Source: Desertivirga xinjiangensis
GTDB taxonomy: Bacteria; Bacteroidota; Bacteroidia; Sphingobacteriales; Sphingobacteriaceae
Direction of reading: 5' to 3'
Assembly: GCF_024436435.1 (NCBI RefSeq)
Contig: NZ_JAFMZP010000004.1
Span: forward strand, 124,001 to 188,000
Length of the DNA: 64,000 nt
The notes beneath the pieces are model-generated. The model did not search any database and was not told the DNA's origin. It saw only the letters and a list, made by a program, of their open reading frames with translations. Numbering within the stretch: position 1 is the stretch's first letter; every line of letters begins with the position of its first letter. This document shows, one piece after another, positions 9,031-18,633 of this stretch. The position numbers and the translations under genes are program-made.

Positions 9031-11862
9031 ATGAAAAAACTAAATTGCCTGTTCCTGGGGACCCTGCTGCTGCTTTTTATGCAGGTAAAAGCGAATGACG
9101 ACATCAGCTATGTATCGAATAAACCTGTCAGCAATGGGTTTGCCTTAATTGCTGATAGTAAGCCCGTTCCTGTTTTATGTACTAATGCTGATCATCCCGG
9201 AGTATTAAGAGCCGTTAAGGATTTTCAGAATGACCTTAAGCTGGTTTCGCAATCACAGCCAGCTCTATTAAACTCGCCGGAAGGTAAACTGCTTGTGCTT
9301 ATTGGTACAATCGGTAAAAATAAATGGATAGACGTGCTTATTAGGGAAAAGAAGCTGAACGTTTCTGCTGTGAAAGGGAAATGGGAGGCTTCAATTACTC
9401 AAATAATAAATAAACCTTTTCCTGGAGTTGAAAAAGCTCTGGTTATAGCAGGAAGTGATAAGCGTGGTACTATTTATGGAATTTATGATCTTTCTGCGCA
9501 GATAGGAGTATCTCCCTGGTATTACTGGGCGGATGTCCCGGTAAAGCAGCAAAAAGAGGTTTATGTGCTTCCTATGATTCATGTGAGGAAGGAGCCGGTA
9601 GTTAAATACCGGGGAATCTTCATTAACGATGAAGCTCCGGCACTTTCGGGCTGGTCGCGGGAGAAGTTTGGAGGGTTTAATCATAAGTTCTATGAAAAAG
9701 TATTTGAATTGATTCTGCGCTTAAAAGGAAATTATCTGTGGCCGGCGATGTGGGGAAGTGCGTTTTACGATGATGATCCGCAGAATCCAAAACTTGCCGA
9801 TGAAATGGGAATAGTCATAGGCACTTCTCACCATGAACCATTGATGCGTGCGCATGATGAATGGCGAAGGTATGGCAAAGGCGCCTGGAACTACAATTCG
9901 AATGCAGCTGCTTTACAAGAATTCTGGCGTGGCGGCATTAAACGCATGGGCAATAATGAAAGCATTGTGAGTATAGGAATGCGGGGCGACGGAGACGAAC
10001 CTATGAGTGAGGAAAGCAACATTGCTTTGCTTGAAAAAATTGTAAAGGATCAGCGCGAGATCATAAAAGAAGAAACCGGTAAACCGGCTGATCAGACTCC
10101 CCAGTTATGGGCCTTGTATAAAGAAGTTCAGGAATACTACGATAGGGGAATGCGGGTGCCAGATGATGTAACCTTGCTTTTATGCGATGATAACTGGGGT
10201 AATATCCGGAAACTTCCGAAGCTGGATGAGAAACCGCGCAAAGGGGGATATGGTATTTATTATCACTACGACTATGTTGGAGGGCCGCGGAATTATAAAT
10301 GGGTTAATACGAATCCGATCACGAAAGTCTGGGAACAAATGAACATGGCTTACGAATATGGAGCTAACCAGATCTGGATCGTTAATGTTGGCGATATTAA
10401 ACCTATGGAGTTTCCTACGGAGTTTTTCCTTGATTTTGCTTGGAACCCCAGGCGATGGCCGGCTGAGCGATTGCAGGAGTATACAAGGCTTTGGGCTGAG
10501 AAGCAATTCGGTGCGGAGCATGCTTCAGAAATTGCTGATATTATATCCAAATACACCAAATATAATGGCCGCCGTAAACCGGAATTGCTGTCTCCGGAGA
10601 CGTACAGCCTGACGAATTACAGGGAGTTTGAGCGTATCGTCTTTGATTATAATAGCTTACTTGGAGAAGCGGAGAAAATTAATCTGGCATTGCCGGTTGA
10701 GTTCCGGGATGCCTATTATCAATTGGTCCTTCATCCCGTTAAGGCATGCGCCAACCTGAATGAGCTATATTATACCGTTGCAAAAAACCGGCTTTATGCT
10801 ACGCAAGGCCGTGCTTCTACTAATAGACTTGCTGAGAAAGTTAAATTGCTGTTTGACAGAGACGCTGCGATATCAGAGGAATATAATAAAGGGATCGCTA
10901 ATGGGAAGTGGAATCACATGATGGATCAGACGCATATAGGTTATACCGGCTGGCAACAGCCTGAAAGGAACACTATGCCTGCTGTGGAACGGATTGATCT
11001 GCCTGCAACCGCAGAGTTGGGAGTAGCCATAGAAGGCTCTGATAATTTCTGGCTGGAGGGCTCTACAGCTGTGTTGGAAATGAGTTCATTGGAACAGGAA
11101 TCACGTTACTTTGATGTTTTTAACCGGGGAACTGGGATATTAATCTACAGTATCTCTTGTCCTGTCTCATGGGTTAAACTAAGCAGCAATAAAGGTAGTG
11201 TTGAGGAAGAGCAAAGAGTATGGTTAAGTGTGGATTGGGAAGCTGCTCCGATGGGAGTGAGCAAGGTTCCGGTGGGTATTATTGCCGGGGACAAAACAGT
11301 CTTCGTGGAGGTGTTGGTCGTTCGTTCCAGCCTTAAAGCCGGATACGGGTTTAGTGATACTCAGGGCTATGTCGCTATTGAGGCTGAGCACTTCAACCGG
11401 GCGGTAAACAAAGGAAAGACTTCCTGGAAAAAGATTCCCGACTATGGCAGAACCTTGTCGGGAATGACGACACTTCCTTCAACCGCCGCTGCATCGAAGC
11501 CAGGCGTGGATAGCCCGCGGCTTGAGTATGAAGTGGGTTTTGAGAAATCGGGTGAGGTCACCGTACATACGTATATATCTCCAAGCCTTGATTTTACCAA
11601 TTCCAATGGTTTACGATATGCGATCTCAATTGATGATGAAGTGCCACAGGTTATTAACCTTCATGCGGATAACACCGAAGAGGCATGGAACGTATCGGTA
11701 GCCGACAATATCAAAGTCTTAAAGTCTAAGCATCTGCTCAAGACAGCCGGAAGGCATGTTCTAAAGTTCTGGCGGGTTAGCCCGGGAGTAGTATTGCAAA
11801 AATTGGTAATTGACACCGGCGGTTTGAAAGAAAGTTATCTGGGACCGCCGGAAACAAACTAG
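9031..11862 (+). CDS. GH115 xylan alpha-1,2-glucuronidase
   Basis: This 943-residue enzyme removes (4-O-methyl)-D-glucuronic acid side chains from glucuronoxylan, including internal ones. A Sec signal covers about residues 1-21 (LLLLFMQVKA). The family is recognised by YRGIFINDEAP, LKGNYLWPAMWGSAFYDDDP, GTSHHEPLMRAHDEW, SIGMRGDGDEPM and YEYGANQIWIVNVGDIKPMEFP. The C-terminal part holds WNHMMDQTHIGYTGWQQP and a beta-sandwich tail beginning GYVAIEAEHFNRA, as in full-length GH115 proteins. It starts 6 bases after the second GH10 and ends just before a strong terminator, closing the xylan operon. Its presence is the best evidence that region 1 targets glucuronoxylan. Confidence 0.94.
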   Translation: MKKLNCLFLGTLLLLFMQVKANDDISYVSNKPVSNGFALIADSKPVPVLCTNADHPGVLRAVKDFQNDLKLVSQSQPALLNSPEGKLLVLIGTIGKNKWIDVLIREKKLNVSAVKGKWEASITQIINKPFPGVEKALVIAGSDKRGTIYGIYDLSAQIGVSPWYYWADVPVKQQKEVYVLPMIHVRKEPVVKYRGIFINDEAPALSGWSREKFGGFNHKFYEKVFELILRLKGNYLWPAMWGSAFYDDDPQNPKLADEMGIVIGTSHHEPLMRAHDEWRRYGKGAWNYNSNAAALQEFWRGGIKRMGNNESIVSIGMRGDGDEPMSEESNIALLEKIVKDQREIIKEETGKPADQTPQLWALYKEVQEYYDRGMRVPDDVTLLLCDDNWGNIRKLPKLDEKPRKGGYGIYYHYDYVGGPRNYKWVNTNPITKVWEQMNMAYEYGANQIWIVNVGDIKPMEFPTEFFLDFAWNPRRWPAERLQEYTRLWAEKQFGAEHASEIADIISKYTKYNGRRKPELLSPETYSLTNYREFERIVFDYNSLLGEAEKINLALPVEFRDAYYQLVLHPVKACANLNELYYTVAKNRLYATQGRASTNRLAEKVKLLFDRDAAISEEYNKGIANGKWNHMMDQTHIGYTGWQQPERNTMPAVERIDLPATAELGVAIEGSDNFWLEGSTAVLEMSSLEQESRYFDVFNRGTGILIYSISCPVSWVKLSSNKGSVEEEQRVWLSVDWEAAPMGVSKVPVGIIAGDKTVFVEVLVVRSSLKAGYGFSDTQGYVAIEAEHFNRAVNKGKTSWKKIPDYGRTLSGMTTLPSTAAASKPGVDSPRLEYEVGFEKSGEVTVHTYISPSLDFTNSNGLRYAISIDDEVPQVINLHADNTEEAWNVSVADNIKVLKSKHLLKTAGRHVLKFWRVSPGVVLQKLVIDTGGLKESYLGPPETN

Positions 11863-11893
11863 TTGTTGTCCCTCCTGTAAATTGGTTAATAGT

Positions 11894-11933
11894 AAATAGC
11901 CAGTTCTCTCCCCGGGAACTGGCTATTTGTTTT
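11894..11933 (+). terminator. Strong intrinsic terminator closing the xylan operon
   Basis: A 13-bp perfect stem (11894-11906 with 11916-11928; core TAGCCAGTTC/GAACTGGCTA) has a 9-base loop and is followed by GTTTTAGTT. It lies 31 bases after the GH115 stop. The 3' arm's TTT plus the following T run make it a convincing rho-independent terminator, and the AAAT on the left could also serve the other strand. Confidence 0.88.
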
Positions 11934-12017
11934 AGTTATATCTAACAAAAAAAAATTGTTTTGGTTAAACCTCCCTGTGGGACGGTTCATTATGGAGAGC
12001 TATTTTATAATTCCTGT

Positions 12018-12025
12018 TATCTTTG
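12018..12025 (+). promoter_or_regulatory. Candidate -7 element for the Hsp70-like gene
   Basis: TATCTTTG matches the Bacteroidota -7 consensus TAnnTTTG exactly and lies 61 bases before the ATG at 12087. No clear TTG was found at the expected upstream spacing, so this is a half-promoter match only. Confidence 0.35.
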
Positions 12026-12086
12026 CCGATCAGCACCCTGAATTTGGCAGGCTTGCCTGTAGCAGGAAAAGACTTTCTCCCTTATT

Positions 12087-13358
12087 ATGAACAAGTTTAT
12101 TTACGGTCTGGATTTCGGAACCACCAACTCTGTATTGTCTATTTATGATGAAGATAAAAACGAGATAGTCGACACCATAAGAGTTCCATCTCTTATTTAT
12201 TTTCCTGAGTTTCCTGTGGAAGGGTCGACAAATTACATAATAGGAGAACAGGCGATCACTGCTTATCTTGAAGATGGGATGAGAGGCAGATTTATCAAAT
12301 CTGTCAAACAGATCTTGGCTAGATCAAGCTTTATTGAAACAAGGATACACAGCCGGAGATACAATGCGTCTGACCTGGTGGCCCTTATTCTTAAAGATCT
12401 GAAGACAAAGGCGGATCAAATTATTGGATACGATTGTAAGAAAGCTGTGATTGGTCGCCCGGTGTTTTTTGATGATGACAGCAGCGCAAAAGATACGCTG
12501 GCACAAACAAGACTCAGCACGGCCGTAGAAAAAGCCGGTTTTACTGAAGTGCGTTTTCAGTTCGAACCTATAGGAGCAGCCTTTGCTTACGAAAAAATGA
12601 TCCTTAAGAAAGAGAAAGTTCTGGTTGCAGACCTTGGCGGAGGAACAACCGACTTTACTTACCTGGAGCTGGATCCTGCCAGAGCAAATACCACAGACCG
12701 GCAGAAGGATATGATTGCCAGCGGAGGGATTTACATTGGCGGAGATAGTTTTGATTCTGCATTTATGTGGGAAAGGGGTACTCCTTACTTTGGCAAAGAC
12801 ACGTTATATGAAGCGAGCCCAGGCAAGTTGTTAAAAGTTCCGATATCGCTTTTTGATAATATTTGTTCCTGGGATAAAATGAACTTCTTCAACAATGTCA
12901 GGATAAGAAGGAGCATGGAGGATTACTACCATTACTCAAATGAGGACCGGAATTTTAAAAACCTGCTTACCCTTGTAGATAATAACCTCGGTTATTCGGT
13001 ATTTCAGGCTATTGAAAGAACTAAGATAGGACTCTCAGAATACGATGTTTTTTCGTTTCAATATGGTAACATGGGAATTGAGATAGATGAAGAGATAACT
13101 ATTCAAAGTTACAATGCTATTATTCAGAAAGACCTGGAAAGGATATCAGCCTACCTGGACAAGTTTATGTTGGCTAATGGAATTAAAAAGGAAGATGTTG
13201 ACAGCTTGTTCCTTACAGGAGGAATCTCTTTGGTTCGGGGGGTGAAAGAATTGTTTCAAGATAAGTTTCCTGGCAGTAAAATAAATTCGGGAGATAATTT
13301 TATAAGTGTAGCGAATGGGTTGGCGTATAGTGGGTATTTGTTTGAGGAGGAGATTTAA
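12087..13358 (+). CDS. Hsp70-family ATPase, YegD-like, without substrate-binding domain
   Basis: This 423-residue protein is an actin-fold ATPase of the Hsp70 superfamily. Phosphate-binding loop 1 is GLDFGTTNS (residues 7-15), loop 2 is DLGGGTTDFTYLEL (from 182), and a C-terminal adenosine motif reads FLTGGISLVRG. The length matches YegD-type proteins, which have the nucleotide-binding domain but lack the classical peptide-binding domain of DnaK. No signal peptide, so it is cytoplasmic. It is isolated between a terminator and a convergent LacI gene and has no obvious tie to glycan use. Client and function are unknown. Confidence 0.85.
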   Translation: MNKFIYGLDFGTTNSVLSIYDEDKNEIVDTIRVPSLIYFPEFPVEGSTNYIIGEQAITAYLEDGMRGRFIKSVKQILARSSFIETRIHSRRYNASDLVALILKDLKTKADQIIGYDCKKAVIGRPVFFDDDSSAKDTLAQTRLSTAVEKAGFTEVRFQFEPIGAAFAYEKMILKKEKVLVADLGGGTTDFTYLELDPARANTTDRQKDMIASGGIYIGGDSFDSAFMWERGTPYFGKDTLYEASPGKLLKVPISLFDNICSWDKMNFFNNVRIRRSMEDYYHYSNEDRNFKNLLTLVDNNLGYSVFQAIERTKIGLSEYDVFSFQYGNMGIEIDEEITIQSYNAIIQKDLERISAYLDKFMLANGIKKEDVDSLFLTGGISLVRGVKELFQDKFPGSKINSGDNFISVANGLAYSGYLFEEEI

Positions 13359-13397
13359 AAGTTAAAAATGCCTTAATTCGGTAAAACTGCCCATTCT

Positions 13398-14420
13398 TTA
13401 GCTTTTGACAGTAGAATTTCGTACAATAAGCTCAGTATTCAATACTTTGATCAGCGGTTTCCATTTTGAAATATCGTTGTCAATCTGGTCAAGCAGTAAA
13501 TTCATCGCAACTTCGCCCATTTCTTTTACAGGCTGGGATACTGTGGTCAGACTGGGTTCGATAAAGTTTGAAGCATAGTTGTCACTAAATCCAACCACAG
13601 CTATATCTTCCGGAATCCGTTTGCCCATTTGCTTAATAACCTGGATAGCCTCAATAGCTGTTGGATCATTTATTGCGAACAACGCGTCTGGTGGATTAAT
13701 GCTGTCCAAAAGGTGTTTGACATATATTCTAACCTTACTTAACGTAAGATCATAAGATATTATCAGATCCTCATCGATATCAATATTATGTTTTATCAAA
13801 GCGTCTCTGTATCCATTTAATCGTTTGCGGCTGATTGCTAAAGAATCCGGACCGGCAAGGTGAGCAATTCTTTTTTTGCCGATCAAAATTAGATGTTCAA
13901 CGGCCTTAAAGGCTGCATCATAATCGTCCACCACTACTTTAGGTACCATCATTTCTTCGCATACGCGGTTGAAAAACACGATGGGAATCCCCCTTTTTTG
14001 AAAGGTCTTTAAATGGTCAAAGTTTCGGGTCTCCTTACTTAGTGAGATAAGCAGGCCATCCACCCGGTTATTCAGCATAACTTTGGCATTAGCAACTTCG
14101 GTTTCATAGCTTTCATTCGACTGGCTTATCAATACATTGTATCCGGCTTTTGAAGCGGCTTCCTGCGCACCAATAATCGCATGTGGGAAAAATGATGTAT
14201 GAAAATCGGGTACTATCAGGCCGATCGTTTTTGTTTTGTTTGTAATCAAACTAATTGAAAAGATATTGCGCTGGTAATCCATTTCTTCCGCCAGCGCTAA
14301 CACAGCCTTCCGTGTTTCTTCTTTCACATTTGGGTGGCCTGTTAACGCCCTCGATACAGTCGACTTTGAAAGGTTGAGCTTATGAGCAATATCAATGATT
14401 GTAGTTTGATGACTTTTCAT
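13398..14420 (-). CDS. LacI-family transcriptional regulator
   Basis: This 340-residue protein is a LacI/GalR-type sugar-responsive DNA-binding regulator. The ATG at 14420 is preferred over the upstream in-frame codon at 14474 because it places the helix-turn-helix (TIIDIAHKLNLSKSTVSRAL) at the very N-terminus, as in the family. The hinge region is RNIFSI, followed by a periplasmic-binding-protein-like effector domain (TIGLIVPDFHTSFF, LISLSKETRNFDHL, AIQVIKQMGKRIPEDIAVVGFSDN, PSLTTVSQPVKEMG). The family's hallmark hinge-adjacent residues are present. It is divergent from the oxidoreductase/symporter/esterase unit, and a double operator lies just upstream of its own start, predicting autoregulation. 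The effector is unknown; a xylan or uronate-derived sugar is a guess from neighbours. Confidence 0.93.
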   Translation of the reverse strand: MKSHQTTIIDIAHKLNLSKSTVSRALTGHPNVKEETRKAVLALAEEMDYQRNIFSISLITNKTKTIGLIVPDFHTSFFPHAIIGAQEAASKAGYNVLISQSNESYETEVANAKVMLNNRVDGLLISLSKETRNFDHLKTFQKRGIPIVFFNRVCEEMMVPKVVVDDYDAAFKAVEHLILIGKKRIAHLAGPDSLAISRKRLNGYRDALIKHNIDIDEDLIISYDLTLSKVRIYVKHLLDSINPPDALFAINDPTAIEAIQVIKQMGKRIPEDIAVVGFSDNYASNFIEPSLTTVSQPVKEMGEVAMNLLLDQIDNDISKWKPLIKVLNTELIVRNSTVKS

Positions 14421-14465
14421 AGTTCTAAAGTAATAACAAAAAAGGGATTCTATAATTGATTTGAT

Positions 14466-14506
14466 ACTTTGCAACCGGTCCCAATTATTGGGAACGGTTG
14501 CAAAGT
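14466..14506. promoter_or_regulatory. Double LacI-type operator in the lacI/oxidoreductase divergent region
   Basis: A 20+1+20 base inverted repeat with a single mismatch contains two sites: TGCAACCGGTCCCA (14470-14483) and TGGGAACGGTTGCA (14489-14502). Each fits the LacI/CcpA-type operator TGnAAnCGnTTnCA with one deviation. The two starts are 19 bp apart, close to two helical turns. They lie about 50-80 bp upstream of the LacI start and 110 bp before the oxidoreductase start. The same two-site arrangement recurs at 20130-20162. Confidence 0.8.
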
Positions 14507-14613
14507 GTTTTTTTGGACATTGCTCCTATTTGGACTGAGGATGCTGAATATCTTCGACATAATTATAAACCGCTTTTTATCAGAAAAGGATTAAATAGTT
14601 TGACTCATATTTA

Positions 14614-16896
14614 ATGAAACAAGAAACATTTTGCGAAAAGAGAGAATTGCGGACCATTAGTCTAATTGCGGATTTAGGTATCGTTGGAGGCGGCCTTTCC
14701 GGGGTCTGTTCTGCTATTACGGCTGCTCGTGCCGGTGTAAAGGTCGTGTTGGTACAGGACCGGCCTGTGCTGGGTGGTAATGCTTCAAGTGAAATTCGTT
14801 TGTGGATTTTGGGAGCAACCTCGCATTTGGGAAATAATAACAGGTGGTCAAGGGAAGGGGGAGTTATCGACGAGATCCTTGTCGAGAATACCTATAGAAA
14901 TCCGGAGGGAAATCCTGTCATCTTTGATATGATCCTGCTGGACAAGGTGAAAATGGAGAGTAACATAACTTTGCTTTTAAATACTGCAGTCTATGACCTT
15001 GAAAAAAGAGATGCAGAGACCATTGATCATTTGAAAGCGTATTGCAGTCAGAATTCTACTACGTATTATATCCGCGCACCTTTTTTCTGCGATGCGTCAG
15101 GTGACGGCGTCATCGGATTTCTGGCAGGTGCCGCTTTCAGAATGGGTGCTGAAAGTTGTGCGGAATTTGGTGAAAAAATGGCGCCAAGCGCAGAGTATGG
15201 CGAGCTTCTTGGGCATTCATTATATTTTTACAGCAAGGATACTGGCAAACCGGTCACTTTTGTGCCTCCTTCATTTGCTTTACAAGATATTACAGAGGTT
15301 CCCCGATTTAGGAATTTTAATTCCAAAGAGTTTGGCTGCAAATTGTGGTGGGTTGAATACGGGGGGCGTTTGGATACGGTTCATGATACAGAAAAGATCA
15401 AATGGGAGCTTTGGAAAATTGTTTACGGCGTTTGGAACTATATAAAGAATTCAGGTGAATTTCCCGATGCTGAAAACCTCACGCTGGAGTGGGTGGGGGC
15501 TATTCCCGGTAAAAGGGAAAGCAGAAGATTTGAGGGCGATTATATATTAAGTCAGAAGGACCTGATAGAACAAAGACATCATGACGATGCGGTAGCATAC
15601 GGTGGCTGGTCAATTGATCTTCATCCGGCTGACGGCGTTTATAGTGAGCGCCCAGGTTGCAACCAGTGGCATAGTAAAGGGATTTTCCATATCCCTTATA
15701 GAACTCTATATAGTAAAAATTTAAAGAACCTGTTTTTAGCTGGAAGGATAATCAGTGTCAGTCATGTGGCTTTTGGTGCGACCCGGGTAATGGCTACAAG
15801 TGCTTATGTTGGACAGGCAGTAGGAATGGCAGCTAAGCTATGTATTGATCAGAATCTTCAACCAAGGGATTTGTCAGAAGGTATGCAATTAAAGGAATTG
15901 CAGCAACTGCTATTGAAGAGCGGTCAGTTCATCCCGGGCTTTAAAGTTGAAGATAATGATGACCTGGTTCAGCATGCTCAAATTATTCCTTCAAGCGAAC
16001 TATTGTTTAAAGGATTCGCTGCCGAAGATAAATGGAAACCATTGGAGATGTCCTCTGCTCAATTACTTCCCATCGAAAAAGGGAAGGTTCCGGTTTTCAA
16101 AACCAAGGTTAAAGTACTAAAAGATACTGTTCTTGAAGTTGATCTTAAATCCAGTGAAAGGAGCGGAAACTTTACTCCTGACCTGAATCTGGCTCGGAAG
16201 GAGATCGTACTTGGGAAGGGAGAGTACGAGTTAATGTTGGATTTTGATGTCGCAGTTCAGGCAGATGCATATGTATTTGTAATGTTCCATAAAAATCAGG
16301 ACGTTCATTTAGGATTTACTGAGAAAAGGGTGACTGGAGTGCTGTCGGTATTTAATCTTGTGAATAAAGCTGTTTCTAACTATGGTAAACAGATGCCCCT
16401 GCCAGATTCGGGTGTGGATGAGTTTGAATTTTGGTGCCCGCAACGTCGCCCCGCCGGCCAAAATCTGGCCGTAGAGGTACTCAAGGGTTTACCTGTATTT
16501 TGTGCTGAAAATATCCGAAATGGGGTTGACCGACCGACGACCTTACCAAATGCCTGGGTGGCTGATCCTGTTGACGAGTCACCCTCATTAGCATTATCTT
16601 GGGATACTCCACAGCAAATTGCACGCATTGAACTATGGTTCGACACTGACTTTGATCATCCTATGGAGTCTGTTCTGATGACACATCCCGAAACGGTTAT
16701 GCCGTTCTGTGTGCGAAATTATTCAATATATGATGATTCAGGTATTGAACTAGCAGTTGTAAAAGATAATTATCAAACTTGCAATCGTATAACTTTTAAC
16801 AAGCCAGTACAAACCTGCAGGGTTCTGATTAAGATGGAACACCCATCTGAAAATGTTCCGGCCGCTGTGTTTGCTGTTCGTTGCTATTCATATTAA
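14614..16896 (+). CDS. FAD-dependent oxidoreductase (FAD_oxidored family) of unknown substrate
   Basis: This 760-residue flavoprotein has no signal peptide and is probably cytoplasmic. An N-terminal Rossmann motif GIVGGGLSG (residues 22-30) and LGGNASSEIRLW (from about 54) mark the FAD_oxidored (PF12831-like) family, often found beside plant-polysaccharide loci. A second FAD-site segment is SVSHVAFGATRVMATSAYVGQAVGMAA near residue 385-415. The C-terminal about 110 residues (SLALSWDTPQQIARIELWFDTDFDHP) look like a discoidin-type beta-sandwich, unusual in a cytoplasmic enzyme. It heads a probable operon with the symporter (18-base gap) and esterase, under LacI control. The natural reaction is not known; oxidation of an imported sugar or uronate is only a hypothesis. 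Confidence 0.8.
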   Translation: MKQETFCEKRELRTISLIADLGIVGGGLSGVCSAITAARAGVKVVLVQDRPVLGGNASSEIRLWILGATSHLGNNNRWSREGGVIDEILVENTYRNPEGNPVIFDMILLDKVKMESNITLLLNTAVYDLEKRDAETIDHLKAYCSQNSTTYYIRAPFFCDASGDGVIGFLAGAAFRMGAESCAEFGEKMAPSAEYGELLGHSLYFYSKDTGKPVTFVPPSFALQDITEVPRFRNFNSKEFGCKLWWVEYGGRLDTVHDTEKIKWELWKIVYGVWNYIKNSGEFPDAENLTLEWVGAIPGKRESRRFEGDYILSQKDLIEQRHHDDAVAYGGWSIDLHPADGVYSERPGCNQWHSKGIFHIPYRTLYSKNLKNLFLAGRIISVSHVAFGATRVMATSAYVGQAVGMAAKLCIDQNLQPRDLSEGMQLKELQQLLLKSGQFIPGFKVEDNDDLVQHAQIIPSSELLFKGFAAEDKWKPLEMSSAQLLPIEKGKVPVFKTKVKVLKDTVLEVDLKSSERSGNFTPDLNLARKEIVLGKGEYELMLDFDVAVQADAYVFVMFHKNQDVHLGFTEKRVTGVLSVFNLVNKAVSNYGKQMPLPDSGVDEFEFWCPQRRPAGQNLAVEVLKGLPVFCAENIRNGVDRPTTLPNAWVADPVDESPSLALSWDTPQQIARIELWFDTDFDHPMESVLMTHPETVMPFCVRNYSIYDDSGIELAVVKDNYQTCNRITFNKPVQTCRVLIKMEHPSENVPAAVFAVRCYSY

Positions 16897-16914
16897 CTAA
16901 AAAAAGAGATCACA

Positions 16915-18633
16915 ATGGCAAACCTGGATTTTATAGTAATGGGCGTTTTTGCTCTGCTGATATTTGCAATCGGCCTTACCTTTACAAGGGTAGGAAGCAA
17001 AAGCGGGCAGGCTTTTTTTGAGGCCGGAGGTGAAACTCCCTGGTGGATAAACGGACTTTCCCTGTTTATCAGTTATTTCTCGGCCGGAACTTTTGTGGTT
17101 TGGGGATCTATAGCCTACAAATTTGGATTGGTGGCAAATGCCATTCAGCTTACTATGGCAATAAGCGGATTAATTGTTACTCTGTTTATTGCTGCAAGGT
17201 GGAAAAGAACTGGGGTTGCAACAGCGGCGGAATACATTGGGAAGAGGTTTGGCGCTTCTGAAAAGCAGTTCTATACTTACCTGACGTTGCTTCTAAGTTT
17301 GTTTACCACAGCTGCAGTTCTCTATCCCGTCGGGAAAATGGTGCACGTAGTAACTGCACTTCCGGTAAACTTAAGTATCCTGATCATTGGCCTTATCATC
17401 GTATTGTATACTGCTGCAGGCGGCTTGTGGGCTGTTCTGGTTACCGATGTTGTTCAGTTCGTAATACTGTCTGCTGCAGTTGTTATTGTAATTCCAATTG
17501 CTTTCGCGAATATTGGTGGAATCAATAATCTAATTACAAAAGCTCCTCCGCAGTTCTTTGAGCCTTTTAACGAGGATTACACTTTCGGATTCATGCTCGC
17601 CTTTATCGTTTATCAAACTTTTTATATTGGCGGGAACTGGTCGTATGTTCAGCGTTACACCAGTGTTTCATCGGAAAGAAATTCAAAGAAGGTAGCTGGA
17701 ATCTTCACGATACTATATTTTATTAGTCCCGTGATCTGGATGATCCCTCCGATGGTTTATCGCATAATAAATCCTGATTTACAAGGGCTCGATACTGAGG
17801 ATGCCTATATGATGCTGATCCAGGAGGTAATGCCGGCGGGGTTAATTGGGTTGGTTCTGGCAGGAATGGTTTCTGCCACTTCCAGTAAAGCAAATACAAC
17901 GATCAATATGGCTGCAACTGTATTCGCCCAGGATATTTATAAGAATTTGATCAGACCCCTCGCATCTGAGAGTGAAGTGATATGGATGGCAAGGTTTTTT
18001 ACCCTGTTATTTGGCGGAGCCACTATAGGAGTTGCTATCTGGATACCAAGTGCCGGAGGTATCGTAGAAGTAGTACTAAGTACGGCCTCCATTGCGGGAG
18101 GCGCGCTTTTTGCGCCAATTATCTGGACCTTATTTTCCAAACGCCAAACAGGCTTTTCGGTAGTAACTACCACCATCGTCTCCTTAAGTATAAACCTGTT
18201 TTTAAAGATAGGAACTCCGGTATTGTTCGATATCAAACTTAACCGGACCTTAGAAACAATATGTGGGATGGGAATACCGGTAGGTATCCTCGCAGCATTT
18301 GAACTGGTTTATCTGCTTAACAAAAAGGTCTCGGCAAAGGCTTTAGGGTTAATGACTGAGCCTGATCCTATTAAAAATTTACTTGATATAGAATCAAAAG
18401 AGGCACACGCTGATGCAGAAAAACAGAATATTTTTGGAATCAGAGTGATTGCTATTGCAATGGGATGTGTGGGAATCGGGATTGTCACTCTCGGCGTACT
18501 AGCCAGCAGCTTTTCAGGAATTGTAATTAGCGTTGGTGCTATAGTTGCGATGGCAGCTGCTTTCATCGGAAGGATATCATTAAAAATGGGAAAGAAATTG
18601 AAGGTCACTAAAGAGCAACTTCAACATGCATAA
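16915..18633 (+). CDS. Sodium:solute symporter (SSS family)
   Basis: This 572-residue inner-membrane protein has about 13-14 hydrophobic segments and belongs to the sodium/solute symporter family. Supporting features are the N-terminal GLTFTRVGSKSGQAFFEAGG, SLFISYFSAGTFVVWGS, TAAEYIGKRFG, ATSSKANTTINMAATVFAQDIYKNLI and the cytoplasmic loop YVQRYTSVSSERNSKK. The C-terminal extension carries two more helices. It is sandwiched between the oxidoreductase and an acetylesterase, so it probably imports the monosaccharide or uronic acid that the unit processes. Its 3' end overlaps the next gene by 8 bases, indicating coupling. Confidence 0.9.
   Translation: MANLDFIVMGVFALLIFAIGLTFTRVGSKSGQAFFEAGGETPWWINGLSLFISYFSAGTFVVWGSIAYKFGLVANAIQLTMAISGLIVTLFIAARWKRTGVATAAEYIGKRFGASEKQFYTYLTLLLSLFTTAAVLYPVGKMVHVVTALPVNLSILIIGLIIVLYTAAGGLWAVLVTDVVQFVILSAAVVIVIPIAFANIGGINNLITKAPPQFFEPFNEDYTFGFMLAFIVYQTFYIGGNWSYVQRYTSVSSERNSKKVAGIFTILYFISPVIWMIPPMVYRIINPDLQGLDTEDAYMMLIQEVMPAGLIGLVLAGMVSATSSKANTTINMAATVFAQDIYKNLIRPLASESEVIWMARFFTLLFGGATIGVAIWIPSAGGIVEVVLSTASIAGGALFAPIIWTLFSKRQTGFSVVTTTIVSLSINLFLKIGTPVLFDIKLNRTLETICGMGIPVGILAAFELVYLLNKKVSAKALGLMTEPDPIKNLLDIESKEAHADAEKQNIFGIRVIAIAMGCVGIGIVTLGVLASSFSGIVISVGAIVAMAAAFIGRISLKMGKKLKVTKEQLQHA

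Noticed and set aside
11978-11989. TGGGACGGTTCA resembling the LacI operator, upstream of the Hsp70-like gene
   Set aside because: It is one base short in the core (GGGACGG rather than GGGAACGG) and has no second site at 19 bp, so it is probably chance.
13359-13397. Terminator between the convergent Hsp70-like and lacI genes
   Set aside because: Only 39 bases, and no stem longer than 3-4 bp with a T tract could be drawn.
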